Assembly: GCA_900109895.1 (NCBI GenBank)
Contig: FOBR01000007.1
Location: forward strand, 1 to 64,000
DNA length: 64,000 nucleotides
From: a bacterium A37T11
Lineage (GTDB): Bacteria > Bacteroidota > Bacteroidia > Sphingobacteriales > Sphingobacteriaceae
Direction of reading: 5' to 3'
In this document: positions 9,969 through 19,243 of the stretch, piece after piece
How the letters are laid out: the number at the start of each line of letters is the position of its first letter
Numbering within the stretch: the first letter of the stretch is position 1
Notes under the pieces: model-generated
Database searches by the model: none
What the model saw: the letters and a program-made list of their open reading frames with translations, nothing else
Told to the model about the DNA's origin: nothing
Made by a program: the position numbers and the translations under genes

Positions 9969-11108
9969 TTATTTATTTACGACGACTAGTTCATTTCCGG
10001 TAGTATATAGATTGATATCTAAGTGTTTGAGTACTTCGACCACCTTTTTTAAGCTCATATCCCGGTAGATGATGCCATTTATTTCGGCATGCATTGGAGG
10101 GCCTTCGAAAACGACTTTTACATTGTACCACCTGGATAATTGCCGCATAACTTCTTGAATATCGGTATTCTGAAAGGTAAATACGCCATTTTTCCACGAT
10201 ATGTCTTGTTCTACGTTGGCCTTTTGTATGCTGATGTGTTGATCATGCATAATAGATTTTTGGCCGGGGTGTAGCAAGGATAAGTTAGCTAGATTATCAG
10301 CACGATCAAGGGTGCCCACTTTAACGGATCCTTTAACCAAGGTGACACAGGTATTTTTTTCATCCAGATAGCTGGAAATATTAAATTCAGTACCCATGAC
10401 CATGACGACAAATCCGTTGGTTTTTACGTAAAAAGGTTTGCGAGCATAGAGCGGATTGGTACTGTTTACTGCAAAGTAAACTTCGCCATCTATTTCAACA
10501 GAACGATCTATTCCATTAAAGTGGGCGGGATATTTAATGGTTGAAGCGGCATTTAACCATACTTTGGTGCCGTCGCTTAGTATGAGTTGGTATTGTCCTC
10601 CGCGGGGGGTGGTCAATGTTTGGTAATCTTCAGGTGCAGAAATGCTATTTTTGGAGGATGAAGTGCGAAGGTTGGTACCATCCGTATAGACCACGTGGTT
10701 ATTTGTTAGTTGAATGCCTGTTTTTTCATTATCAAGATCGATAGTTTGTCCATTGGCAAGTTTTAACGTGGCCCGATTTCCGCCTGGGGCTACGTCAGCA
10801 GTAGTGAGCATAGTTTGGTTTACAGCCACTGATTTGTGGGTATAGCGAACAATGAATAGGCCTGCAGTGGCCAGCAATATGACGGCCGCAGCTATTTTTA
10901 GCCATAACCTGCGGGTTATGCTGCGCGTTGGGATGGGTAAGGAGGCATATATTTCCTTCAATTGCCTATTTTTGTCGGCTTCTGAAATAACCGGCAGTGG
11001 AGAAGCCTGGTGCTGTTGGTACCATTGCTCCAATAACTGACGTTCGTCTTCTGTGCAATTGCCGTTTAGGTATTTTTGTAATAATTCCTGCGCTTTCTGA
11101 TATTTCAT
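9969..11108 (-). CDS. FecR-family anti-sigma factor (locus 1)
   Basis: This 379-residue inner-membrane protein has a cytoplasmic N-terminal segment (about 1-80, starting YQKAQELLQKYLNGNCTEDE), one membrane helix (LKIAAAVILLATAGLFIVRY, about 87-107), and a periplasmic FecR domain. The FecR domain contains TPRGGQYQLILSDGTKVWLN and GTEFNISSY, and the C-terminal FecR_C/DUF4974 part contains FQNTDIQEVMRQLSRWYNV. It holds or activates the adjacent ECF sigma factor and receives the signal from the STN domain of the downstream SusC. It lies between sigma and susC, 130 bp from the sigma stop. Confidence 0.93.
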   Translation of the reverse strand: MKYQKAQELLQKYLNGNCTEDERQLLEQWYQQHQASPLPVISEADKNRQLKEIYASLPIPTRSITRRLWLKIAAAVILLATAGLFIVRYTHKSVAVNQTMLTTADVAPGGNRATLKLANGQTIDLDNEKTGIQLTNNHVVYTDGTNLRTSSSKNSISAPEDYQTLTTPRGGQYQLILSDGTKVWLNAASTIKYPAHFNGIDRSVEIDGEVYFAVNSTNPLYARKPFYVKTNGFVVMVMGTEFNISSYLDEKNTCVTLVKGSVKVGTLDRADNLANLSLLHPGQKSIMHDQHISIQKANVEQDISWKNGVFTFQNTDIQEVMRQLSRWYNVKVVFEGPPMHAEINGIIYRDMSLKKVVEVLKHLDINLYTTGNELVVVNK

Positions 11109-11237
11109 GTATGCGATAAAGGAGTTTTTTGCTCTTTATAAGACAAAGACAGGAATGTGGGGGGCCAACAGGTATATGAAAATGGATTATTTTTTTAAGT
11201 AACTATAAATCAAATAAAAATATTTTGGTAATAGTGG

Positions 11238-11837
11238 TTATAAGTGAAAATAAAGTAGTGAAGCCATGTGCAATACAAGGAAAAATAAAAGAAATCTTAG
11301 TTTTTTGCGTAAAATAGTAAGGGCATTACTGACTTGTTTGGATACGGTTTGTTCTGAGAGCTGCAGTTGGTCTGCAATTTCTTTATGGCTGAGACCTTTT
11401 TTACGGCTTAGAATAAAGATCTCTCTCATTCTGGCTGGTAGTGCATCAATCTCCCGATTGATCTCTTCAGCGAATTCATGTTCTATAATGTGATTTTCGG
11501 TGTCGTTATGTCCTTCATTCAAGTAGTTCTGCAGCGATTCCAGGTATTTGGTAGATACTTTTTTATGGGCTAGCAGGTTAAATATATGGTTTCGTACGGC
11601 ATTATACAGATAGCCTGAAAGGTTGGAAGTTATGAGCAGGCTTTCCCGCTTGGTCCATAAGGTAGTGAACACTTCCTGCAAAACATCTTTTGCTTCTTCA
11701 AAATCCCCTAACTTTTTATAGGCATGACTTTGTAATACGTATTTATACCGGTGATATATTTCGGCATAGGCAGCATGATTGCCTTGTTTTAATAAAACAA
11801 GTAGTTTTTCGTCAGGATATGAAGTGTATTCTGCCAT
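11238..11837 (-). CDS. ECF RNA polymerase sigma factor (locus 1)
   Basis: This sigma-70-family factor of 199 residues has region 2 (YAEIYHRYKYVLQSHAYKKL, then DVLQEVFTTLWTKR) and region 4 (LPARMREIFILSRKKGLSHK, EIADQLQLSEQTVSKQVS), plus a short hydrophobic tail. I use the ATG at 11837 (MAEYTSY). The longer TTG start at 11858 would overlap the -7 promoter element at 11856-11863. It should activate the downstream fecR-susCD locus after the signal passes through SusC and FecR. The C-terminal hydrophobic end (LRFLLFFLVLHMASLLYF) is frequent in this Bacteroidota subgroup. Confidence 0.92.
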   Translation of the reverse strand: MAEYTSYPDEKLLVLLKQGNHAAYAEIYHRYKYVLQSHAYKKLGDFEEAKDVLQEVFTTLWTKRESLLITSNLSGYLYNAVRNHIFNLLAHKKVSTKYLESLQNYLNEGHNDTENHIIEHEFAEEINREIDALPARMREIFILSRKKGLSHKEIADQLQLSEQTVSKQVSNALTILRKKLRFLLFFLVLHMASLLYFHL

Positions 11838-11855
11838 TTTCTTTCCATTGCTGAC

Positions 11856-11863
11856 CAAAGATA
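11856..11863 (-). promoter_or_regulatory. Bacteroidota -7 promoter element for the locus 1 sigma gene
   Basis: On the minus strand the sequence reads TATCTTTG, an exact match to TAnnTTTG, the -7 element recognised by the primary sigma of Bacteroidota. It lies 18 nt before the ATG at 11837, leaving a leader of about 10 nt. No convincing -33 TTTG was seen. Confidence 0.5.
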
Positions 11864-11938
11864 GCTATAAATAAAATTAGTTTGAAAGTTATTGTTAACT
11901 TTTTCAATCCAATTTATAAAATTTCATCGGCATAAAGG

Positions 11939-12442
11939 AAGTCTCCAGGAATGGGGAGTAAGTCTTCTAGATAGTTTAGGAAGTCTTCTTATTGGTTTAG
12001 GAAATCTCCGGAAAGCCTCCGGAGATTTCCCGGGTGTTTTTTATGTTTTCCTATACAGTTTGACCGTTTTCCTAAGCGTTTCATGAAAACGGTTTAACCG
12101 TTTAGGAAACTTCCTGGAAGGAGCTTCTGTTTTCCTGAAAAGACAAAGAAGTTTCCGAAAACTTCCGGGAAAACGGTTGGAATGTTTCGTAAACTTCCTG
12201 GTCAGTTTTTCCGTTTTCCGGACAGATTCGGGAAGTTTCCTAAACCTTTCCGGAAAACGGTTCACGGACTTTTCTGACTTCCTGAAAGGTTTTTCCGTTT
12301 TCCTGAAAACCTATCGAAGCCTCCGAAGGTGTTTAGCAAGCCTCCGAAGGTGTTCAGGAATTCTCGGAAGCGATTCAGGAAGTTTCCGAAACGTTTCAGG
12401 AAAATGGTTAAAAGATTTTTCCAACTTCCTGAAAGTTTTTTC
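11939..12442. repeat. Array of 24 degenerate tandem repeats of exactly 21 bp
   Basis: The whole gap between the sigma gene and the sulfatase is a tandem array with a strict 21-bp period (11939, 11960, 11981 and so on to 12422), with no insertion or deletion. A further weak unit can be seen on each side. Units fall into types beginning AAGTTTCCGAAA, AAAACGGTT, AAACTTCCTG or CGTTTTCC, most ending TTTTTC or TTCAGG. Unit types recur in sets of four (84 bp): 12149-12232, 12233-12316 and 12380-12463. Positions 12225-12302 and 12372-12449 match at 66 of 78 bases. On the minus strand each unit reads as a heptapeptide of type PExFRKL, but with in-frame stops in the units at 12296 and 12023. No gene is claimed. 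Confidence 0.9.
12000..12030 (+). repeat. Perfect inverted repeat inside the 21-bp array
   Basis: GGAAATCTCCGG (12000-12011) and CCGGAGATTTCC (12019-12030) form a 12-bp perfect stem with a 7-nt loop. A T-rich run follows on the plus strand (GTGTTTTTTA), which gives it a terminator look in that direction although no plus-strand gene precedes it. It spans two array units. Confidence 0.55.
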
Positions 12443-12475
12443 CGTTTTCTTTATTCCTTATTTATTCATGTTGAT

Positions 12476-13930
12476 TTATTGTTTATCAATTAAAAAAGTA
12501 TCTTTATTTTTTAGGAGATACTCTTCCAGTTTATGTCGTAAACGAAGAACGACATTGGGCTTTTTGTTCGCCAGATTGTGCAGATCGTCAGGATCCTTTT
12601 TGTAATCGAACAAATAGGTCGTAACTTGGTCAAATGCCAGTTTGTATCGCCCATCGCGTATTCCCCTGAATCCAGAATTGATGTTTCCCGGAGCTACATG
12701 GCCCATAAAATATTGTGCATCGGGTCCGGTTTGTTTCTTACCCAAGAAAAATGCAGAGAGGTTATGCCCATCGGTTTTGGCCGGGTTTTGTATACCTAGT
12801 AACGAAAGTAGTGTAGGTTCAACATCGATTAGCGAAAAAAGCAAAGTTTTATCCACCCGGGCAGGAATATGATTTTTCCAATGGATGATAAAAGGTACAT
12901 GAAGAGACTGTTCAAAAAAAGTATTTTTAGATTCCTGCCCATTTTTCCCTAACGAATTTCCGTGATCAGATGAAAAAATGATGATGGTATTGTCTGCAAG
13001 CCCTAGTTTGGAAGCGGCTTGTAATAAGCGCCGGATCTGGTCATCAATACCAGTCATGGCAGCATAGTAATAACGGATGTTTTCCCGATAAAACTGCCCC
13101 CATTTTGTGTCTGCCGCATTCACAGCGGGAAAATCCACGAGTTTTTCTAAAGGGATCCTATTATAAGGCTCTACATATCGAAATGGTACTTGCTTATAAA
13201 CCGAGTGGGGAGGGTTGAAAGATAAAAACAGCGAAAATGGTTTTCCTTTTGTCCTATAACGTCCGGTGGAATCCTGTAAAAATTCAATGGCTTTGTCTAC
13301 CTCATGTTCAGGCCCCCATTGGTCAACAAAGTGGAAGGCGTTGCGATCCGCATCATTATCCCAATACATTGGGCGCAGGTGGTTGTCATAGGTTCCATAG
13401 GCATACCAATAGTCATTACCGTGTCGTCGGCTGGGTGGGGTAAATTCATTCCATTTTACGGCTTCAGCATTATTGCTGGTGGGAATATAAGGTGCATGCG
13501 GTGAGTCCAAGTGCCACTTGCCAATATATGCAGTGCAATACCCTTGTTGTTTGAGGACGTCAAACCATGTGATGGCGTTATTTGGAAGTTCTACCCCAAA
13601 AGCTGTGCTGTTAGAATTGACATTTGCATAAACGTTTGTTTTGATAGGATGCATACCCGTAAATAAGCTTGCCCTTGATGGTGAACAAAGTGGATAGTTT
13701 GCAATGGTTTGGGTTAGAACCAAACTTTGTTTGGCTAAAGAGTCAATGGTTGGTGTTATAACGGGTTCCTGATGCAGGAATCCGAGCGCTTGCCCTCGCC
13801 ATTGGTCGGTTAGGATATATATAATATTCGGCCTCAATGCTTCTTGTGCCATAACTCCCGAAATACTAAAAAATAAGAGTACTAATCCAAAAGACCGATA
13901 TAAAGAGAATGTCTGTAGGTTAATTTTCAT
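12476..13930 (-). CDS. Secreted sulfatase, FGly type (locus 2)
   Basis: This 484-residue arylsulfatase-superfamily enzyme has a signal peptide ending near VMAQ, the N-terminal metal-binding pattern RPNIIYILTDQWR, and the formylglycine motif CSPSR with Cys82 as the residue to be modified, followed by ASLFTG. FSSDHGNSLG supplies the later metal ligands. It should hydrolyse a sulfate ester on a polysaccharide or oligosaccharide; the sugar cannot be told. It lies 7 bp behind susD and is the last gene of the sigma/FecR/SusCD locus. Downstream lies the 21-bp repeat array, beginning about 34 nt after the stop. Confidence 0.9.
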   Translation of the reverse strand: MKINLQTFSLYRSFGLVLLFFSISGVMAQEALRPNIIYILTDQWRGQALGFLHQEPVITPTIDSLAKQSLVLTQTIANYPLCSPSRASLFTGMHPIKTNVYANVNSNSTAFGVELPNNAITWFDVLKQQGYCTAYIGKWHLDSPHAPYIPTSNNAEAVKWNEFTPPSRRHGNDYWYAYGTYDNHLRPMYWDNDADRNAFHFVDQWGPEHEVDKAIEFLQDSTGRYRTKGKPFSLFLSFNPPHSVYKQVPFRYVEPYNRIPLEKLVDFPAVNAADTKWGQFYRENIRYYYAAMTGIDDQIRRLLQAASKLGLADNTIIIFSSDHGNSLGKNGQESKNTFFEQSLHVPFIIHWKNHIPARVDKTLLFSLIDVEPTLLSLLGIQNPAKTDGHNLSAFFLGKKQTGPDAQYFMGHVAPGNINSGFRGIRDGRYKLAFDQVTTYLFDYKKDPDDLHNLANKKPNVVLRLRHKLEEYLLKNKDTFLIDKQ

Positions 13931-13937
13931 CGTTTAA

Positions 13938-15692
13938 TTAATTTATCCATCCATCATTTTGCACTAAATTTGGATTTTTCTGTACTTCTGCCAGTGGAAT
14001 TGGCCATTTGTATAGATAGTCGCCCTGCCATACGTACGGTATGATAGTTGTGCCCCAAATATGCTTCACTCCGTTACCTTCGTAAAAAGTATTATTTTTC
14101 CAGGTTTTCAAGCGAAGCTCATCAAAATACGAAATACCTTCATTTGGAAATTCCAACCTTCTTTCCTGCTGTATTTTTTCGCGCAATTCCGCTTGCCCTG
14201 CAATCGCAGTTGCCTGCGAGGCATTTAGTAAGCCTACACCTGCCCTTTTTCTTACCTTATTTACAAGATCAATGGCATCTTGGGTATTACCAATCTCATT
14301 TAAAGCTTCTGCATGCATCAACAAGACGTCTGCTAACCGGATGATCGGAAAGTCAATTCCTCCAGAAGTGCGGTCAGGCAATTGGGTACTTCCCGTGTAC
14401 ACAAATTTGCGATTCAAATACCAAAAATACGTTCCTGGATTATAGCGGATGTCAAGAACGCCAACAGCCTCACTTCGGTAGGGCCATCTCAACGTAAAGG
14501 TGCGGTCTGCACCATCCACTTCGCGACCAAGAAAAGTGGAATAAGGAGTAATTACGTTACTGGCCAGCCGCGGATCCCTATGGGCATATGCTTTTAAAAT
14601 TCTTGCTTCATTGCCATTGGTCAAGTACTCACTCATTTTGGCGCCACGGGCGGAGGCGGCATTGTACTCAGCTGTTGTCAAATTATTGCGCAAAAAATAA
14701 ACTTCCCGTTGGGCGGGGCTTAATGCATTATATCCGGGAATGATATCTTCCCAACTAAATGGGCTTCCATCTTCATTTTCATAGCTATCTACGAGGTCAG
14801 ATGTGATGAGGTAGGTATTCCAGTCGGAACCAAAAGCTGATCGCGTACCACAAAAGAACTGCGTAGTAGAGCCAAAACCAGCAATGGGTAAGTTTTGCAA
14901 GGAAAATATTATTTCGTCGTTTTGTTCATTCTCTTCCAAAAATAGTTTGTCATATGACGGGAATAATGTGTATCCTGATGCTTCTACTTTCGAAAAATCT
15001 TGTGCAGCCAGGGTCCACTCATTTAAATACAGATAAGCTTTGCCTCTTAGGGCATATGCTGCGCCTTTGGTGACACGTCCGAAACTGGCATCACCGGAAG
15101 CATATTTGATGGGCAGATCTTCGGTATTAATGGCATCCGTTAGGTCTTGTAATACTTGTTGCCACACTTCTTTCTCTGACGATCGAGGCTTAGTTGTCTC
15201 TGAAGCATCCACCGGTTCTAAGTAAATGGGCACACCTTTATACAGTTGATTTAGCCTAAGGTAAAAATAGGCGCGTAAGAATTTACTTTCAGCTATTAAC
15301 CGGTTTTTTTTGGATTCATCGCTGGGTGAAACTAATGGAATATGATAAATAGCATCATTTGCACGGTTTATGCCTTCATATAGTTCTTTCCATACACTGG
15401 AGAAAAGGTTGCTGCTGGTAGTAACAGAGCCTGTTAACAAGGGGTCTGCATCACGACATTGACTGCTAGCAAAACGATCATAATGATAAAGTTCCCTTCC
15501 TGAAGCCGCATCAGTAGTAATACCCAAGCGCAATGCTTGATAAATGCCTGTTACGCCTTGATCGGTCAGATTATCTGTCGTCCACATGCTGGAAGAAGAC
15601 AAAGCATCAGAAGGAACCGTGTTTAAAAGTCCTTTTTGACAAGAGCTGGTCATGATGAGGATAAGGACTAGCTGATAGGTGATATTTTTCAT
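13938..15692 (-). CDS. SusD/RagB-family lipoprotein (locus 2)
   Basis: This 584-residue outer-membrane lipoprotein has a lipobox at TSSCQKGLL, the SusD-like N-terminal region (LNTVPSDALSSSSMWTTDN) and a RagB C-terminal region (FPIIRLADVLLMHAEALNEI). It ends WQGDYLYKWPIPLAEVQKNP, typical of full-length SusDs. It lies 18 bp behind its SusC partner and just before the sulfatase, which suggests a sulfated glycan as ligand. Length is normal for the family. Confidence 0.92.
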   Translation of the reverse strand: MKNITYQLVLILIMTSSCQKGLLNTVPSDALSSSSMWTTDNLTDQGVTGIYQALRLGITTDAASGRELYHYDRFASSQCRDADPLLTGSVTTSSNLFSSVWKELYEGINRANDAIYHIPLVSPSDESKKNRLIAESKFLRAYFYLRLNQLYKGVPIYLEPVDASETTKPRSSEKEVWQQVLQDLTDAINTEDLPIKYASGDASFGRVTKGAAYALRGKAYLYLNEWTLAAQDFSKVEASGYTLFPSYDKLFLEENEQNDEIIFSLQNLPIAGFGSTTQFFCGTRSAFGSDWNTYLITSDLVDSYENEDGSPFSWEDIIPGYNALSPAQREVYFLRNNLTTAEYNAASARGAKMSEYLTNGNEARILKAYAHRDPRLASNVITPYSTFLGREVDGADRTFTLRWPYRSEAVGVLDIRYNPGTYFWYLNRKFVYTGSTQLPDRTSGGIDFPIIRLADVLLMHAEALNEIGNTQDAIDLVNKVRKRAGVGLLNASQATAIAGQAELREKIQQERRLEFPNEGISYFDELRLKTWKNNTFYEGNGVKHIWGTTIIPYVWQGDYLYKWPIPLAEVQKNPNLVQNDGWIN

Positions 15693-15710
15693 TTTTTCAA
15701 CCTTTATTAA

Positions 15711-18700
15711 TTATAACTTAATCTGTATTCCCATTGCAAATTGCCGCATACTTGGGTATTGGATTGATGCCCCTAACTCCGGGTCAATACCAGGATATGG
15801 GCTAAACAATAAGAGATTTTCACCCGTCAGGAAAATACGTACAGCGTGGATGGTTCCTTTTTTTATAAGAGTTTCCGGAAAGGTATAACCCAATTGTAAA
15901 TTTTTTAATTTAAGGTACGAACCGTTGTATAGCCAAAAATTATTATTCACCTGGTTTATATTATCAGTCAAAAACTTAAGCCTGGGAAAAACGCCCTGCT
16001 GATTATTACTTGCATCAGTCAAATCTTGCTGATTAAAATAATAATGGTTTGCAGCAATCCGGTTGCTAATGCCTGTTCCATTATTTATTATGGTAGTATT
16101 ATAAGCAGATGCATTCCAATAGAGCTGTTGCCCAAATGCTCCTGCCCATAACATTGATAAATCAAACCCTTTGAAGGTAAATGCGGCATTAAATCCTAGG
16201 GTCAAATTAGGTTGATCATTTTTTCCGGTAAATCCATAATCGTAAGAATTTCCATATATGCCATCACCATTCTTGTCTGCATAAATAAAATCTCCATAAT
16301 AAAGTTGTGAGGGTCCAACCCCGTTAACAGGCGCAAATACATAACCTGCGGCTTGCATAGCCTGTACCCAAGCGAGGTCATCGTTTGTGCGGATCATTCC
16401 GCCGGCAGGGCCACCTGCCGGATTGACAGAGCCGTTCTGATTGTAATATTTGCCATTACCATGATATAGGTTTAACACATATAGCTCATCAATAAGATGC
16501 CCTTCCAAGGTCCTTTTTAATGTTCCGGCAGAAACTTCACCCAAGTTGCTTGTATAGATTTCTGACCCACTACCATTGTTTTGCCACCCTTCCTCCAACT
16601 GTCCTTTATAGTGGGTTACCTGATTGTGATTGTAGGCCATATTTATTCCTAGGCTATAGGATAATTCTTTGATGGCTCCGTTCCAGTTCATGCCTAATTC
16701 AAAACCACGATTGGAGACTGTTGCACCATTGACAGTTGGTTGTTCTACCGTACCACTGGTTAAATACCCATCATAAGTGGTCAAAATGCCGCTGGTGATT
16801 CGGTTATAAGCATCCAACTCTACTTTAAGCCGGCTATTAAAGGTATTAAATTCCAAGCCTACGTCACTTAACGTAGTTTCTTCCCATCTTAATGCCTCAT
16901 TTGCCAACTTTGATTGGGCTAAACCATTGCTTACTGCTCCACCAAAGGAATAATTTACATTGGCATAAGAAGAAAGGTGGTCATAATCACCAGCAGCATC
17001 ATTCCCTAGTTTCCCCCACGAAGCACGAAGCTTTAGATGCTGAACTTTATCTCTTAATCCCTGAAAAAATTTTTCGCTTGAGATAAGCCAACCGCCTGAA
17101 AAGGAAGGGAAAACTCCCCATCTGCTATCATTTCCGAATCGGGAAGAACCATCGTAGCGCAGGTTTGCCTCAAATAAATAACGGTTTTGAAAGTCATAGT
17201 TGATTCGACCAAAAAAAGATCGAAGCCCCCTATCGTTAGAGCTTCCGTCAATGGAGCTCATTTCTGCTGCCGAACCAATATCGGTAATCGTATTATCTAT
17301 TAGCCCTTTTTTAACGGCTTTGAATTCATAATAATGGTCGTAAAATTCATTATGTCCTACTAGGACCGCCAAGTGATGCGGTTCATTTAGGGTTGGAGTA
17401 TACCGCACGACATTATCAAAAGTGATGCGATAGTCTTTATTATTACCACGGCTTGTAGTAAGCTCACTAGCCAATATGGCTTCCCGTACAATGCTGTTAT
17501 CATTGAAACGCCATAGATCGTGTGGGTTTGCATAGTCAGATGTTTCCTGAAATCGGATCTGATAGTTCACCTTGCTCTCTATACTCAATCCCTTCAAAAT
17601 ATCAACCTTTGCAAAAAGGGTAGTATTAAAGCGGCTGGTTTGATTGGTGCCTCCGGCTGAAGACAGCGTCTGAAACGGATTATTCAGCTGCGGGTTCTCG
17701 TAAATACTTTCAGGCCCGCCATATTTACCTTCATAGAGCGGATAGGCTCCTGGAGTAGTTGAAGCTAAGAAAGAAAAAACATCGTCAGTCTTACCTTTGT
17801 CGGTTAGTTGGGTAGAAGCAAAGGTCTGGGTGCCGATAGTAAGAAAATTTTTTATTTTCGTTTGTACATTTGCCCTGATTTCATAGCGGTTCAGACCCGT
17901 GTTGTCCATTAAACCCGGATTGTGAAGGTACCTTGCCGAAAGGTTAAATTCGGTTTTCTCTCCGCCTCCCAGTACAGAAAGTTGGTGCGTTTGAATGAGG
18001 TTATGCTGGAATAACACATCATTCCAGTTAGTGTTGGGATAGGCTACCCGATTAGGAATCTCATATGCGTTCAGACCGTCAGGATTTGCTTTTGCCGTAT
18101 TCCATCGATCTAGCTCACTTTGTGGAAAGCGGGAGGTTTGGCCAATATTAACTGCCGATTGATTAACAAGCGCCATATATGTTGGGTAGTCACTTATTAA
18201 GTCAGGTACTCCAACAGGGTTGTTAATGGAAAAAATACTTGAATATTGTAATTCGGCAGGACCATTCTTTCCTTGTTTGGTGGTAACCAAAATCACTCCA
18301 TTACCTGCTTGGGCGCCATAAATAGAAGCCGCCGCTGCATCTTTTAAAATGCTGATTGATGCAACATCAAGTGGGTTTACTTCGTCCAGATTGCCAATTA
18401 TACCATCTACCAATACCAATGGACTTGCATTGTTGAGAGTTCCGGTACCACGTATTCGTATGTTAGCGCCATCTGAACCTGGCTTTCCAGACGATTGACT
18501 TACAAATACGCCTGCTGTGGTACCAGCCAAAGCGGCCGATACACTCGTTATGGAGCGACCATCCACCGATTTAATGGGTACACTACTCACTGAGCCGGTG
18601 ACATCTGCTTTCAATTGTTTAGCGTATCCCACAACCACTTCATCAAGTGTACCTACCTCTGACTCTAGTAAAATGTTGAGAAACTTTTGTCCATAGGCAT

Positions 18701-19208
18701 TGATTTTCTGTGTTTTATAACCCACATAGGTCACGATTAATTGGGCATTGGGAGGAATATCCTTAAATGAAAAATGGCCATTATTTCCACTAATGGTGAT
18801 TATGTTAGTACCTTTTATAGCTATACTTGCCCCAGCCAAAGGTTCTCCGTTGCCGTTAAGAACAATACCTTCTAAGGATATTTGTTGCGAAAACTGCGTC
18901 GGGTCCTGCGATTTTTGTTGAATGATTATAGTTCCCTTTCGGAGTGTATAGGATAAAGGCTGACCTATAAAAAGCTGGTCAAGAACCGTTTCTATCGAAG
19001 CATTTTTTACTTGGATGGATACCTGTTTAGCACTAGTCAGCATGTTATTGCTATACACGAGATCATAGCCACTTTTTGTACTTACCTCTTGCAAAGCCAG
19101 AAGAAGGTTTACGTCGTGAAGATTCATGGTGAGGGTTTGTGAATATCCTTTTGCATAGGCTTGAATTAAGGCCAAAAAAATAAAAAGTGAAGTTATATAT
19201 ACTCGCAT
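15711..19208 (-). CDS. SusC/RagA-family TonB-dependent transporter with STN domain (locus 2)
   Basis: This 1165-residue protein has a signal peptide (LIQAYAKGYSQ), an STN domain (about 25-95, LALQEVSTKSGYDLVYSNNM), a carboxypeptidase-like domain (about 115-190), a short TonB-box-like segment EVVVGYAKQ, a plug with IYGAQAGNGVILVTTKQGK, and a beta barrel ending FAMGIQIKL. With the FecR and sigma genes upstream it forms a complete signalling transporter. It should import the product bound by the adjacent SusD. The start is the ATG at 19208, 35 bp after the fecR stop. Confidence 0.94.
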   Translation of the reverse strand: MRVYITSLFIFLALIQAYAKGYSQTLTMNLHDVNLLLALQEVSTKSGYDLVYSNNMLTSAKQVSIQVKNASIETVLDQLFIGQPLSYTLRKGTIIIQQKSQDPTQFSQQISLEGIVLNGNGEPLAGASIAIKGTNIITISGNNGHFSFKDIPPNAQLIVTYVGYKTQKINAYGQKFLNILLESEVGTLDEVVVGYAKQLKADVTGSVSSVPIKSVDGRSITSVSAALAGTTAGVFVSQSSGKPGSDGANIRIRGTGTLNNASPLVLVDGIIGNLDEVNPLDVASISILKDAAAASIYGAQAGNGVILVTTKQGKNGPAELQYSSIFSINNPVGVPDLISDYPTYMALVNQSAVNIGQTSRFPQSELDRWNTAKANPDGLNAYEIPNRVAYPNTNWNDVLFQHNLIQTHQLSVLGGGEKTEFNLSARYLHNPGLMDNTGLNRYEIRANVQTKIKNFLTIGTQTFASTQLTDKGKTDDVFSFLASTTPGAYPLYEGKYGGPESIYENPQLNNPFQTLSSAGGTNQTSRFNTTLFAKVDILKGLSIESKVNYQIRFQETSDYANPHDLWRFNDNSIVREAILASELTTSRGNNKDYRITFDNVVRYTPTLNEPHHLAVLVGHNEFYDHYYEFKAVKKGLIDNTITDIGSAAEMSSIDGSSNDRGLRSFFGRINYDFQNRYLFEANLRYDGSSRFGNDSRWGVFPSFSGGWLISSEKFFQGLRDKVQHLKLRASWGKLGNDAAGDYDHLSSYANVNYSFGGAVSNGLAQSKLANEALRWEETTLSDVGLEFNTFNSRLKVELDAYNRITSGILTTYDGYLTSGTVEQPTVNGATVSNRGFELGMNWNGAIKELSYSLGINMAYNHNQVTHYKGQLEEGWQNNGSGSEIYTSNLGEVSAGTLKRTLEGHLIDELYVLNLYHGNGKYYNQNGSVNPAGGPAGGMIRTNDDLAWVQAMQAAGYVFAPVNGVGPSQLYYGDFIYADKNGDGIYGNSYDYGFTGKNDQPNLTLGFNAAFTFKGFDLSMLWAGAFGQQLYWNASAYNTTIINNGTGISNRIAANHYYFNQQDLTDASNNQQGVFPRLKFLTDNINQVNNNFWLYNGSYLKLKNLQLGYTFPETLIKKGTIHAVRIFLTGENLLLFSPYPGIDPELGASIQYPSMRQFAMGIQIKL

Positions 19209-19243
19209 ATGCTATTTATTTTATTTAATTTTGTTTTGATCAG

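Noticed and set aside
12041-12265. Open frame of 74 codons on the minus strand in the array (heptads of PExFRKL type)
   Set aside because: The same heptad pattern continues on both sides across stop codons, so no intact gene exists. It is kept only as an alternative origin of the array.
11939-12463. CRISPR array
   Set aside because: Units are contiguous with no spacers, are 21 bp and diverged, and no cas gene is near.
12177-12605. Open frame of 142 codons on the plus strand across the 21-bp array
   Set aside because: Because 21 is a multiple of three, a frame free of stops in one unit stays open through the array. The frame then runs into the sulfatase gene antisense, and the product is a low-complexity heptad repeat with no start signal.
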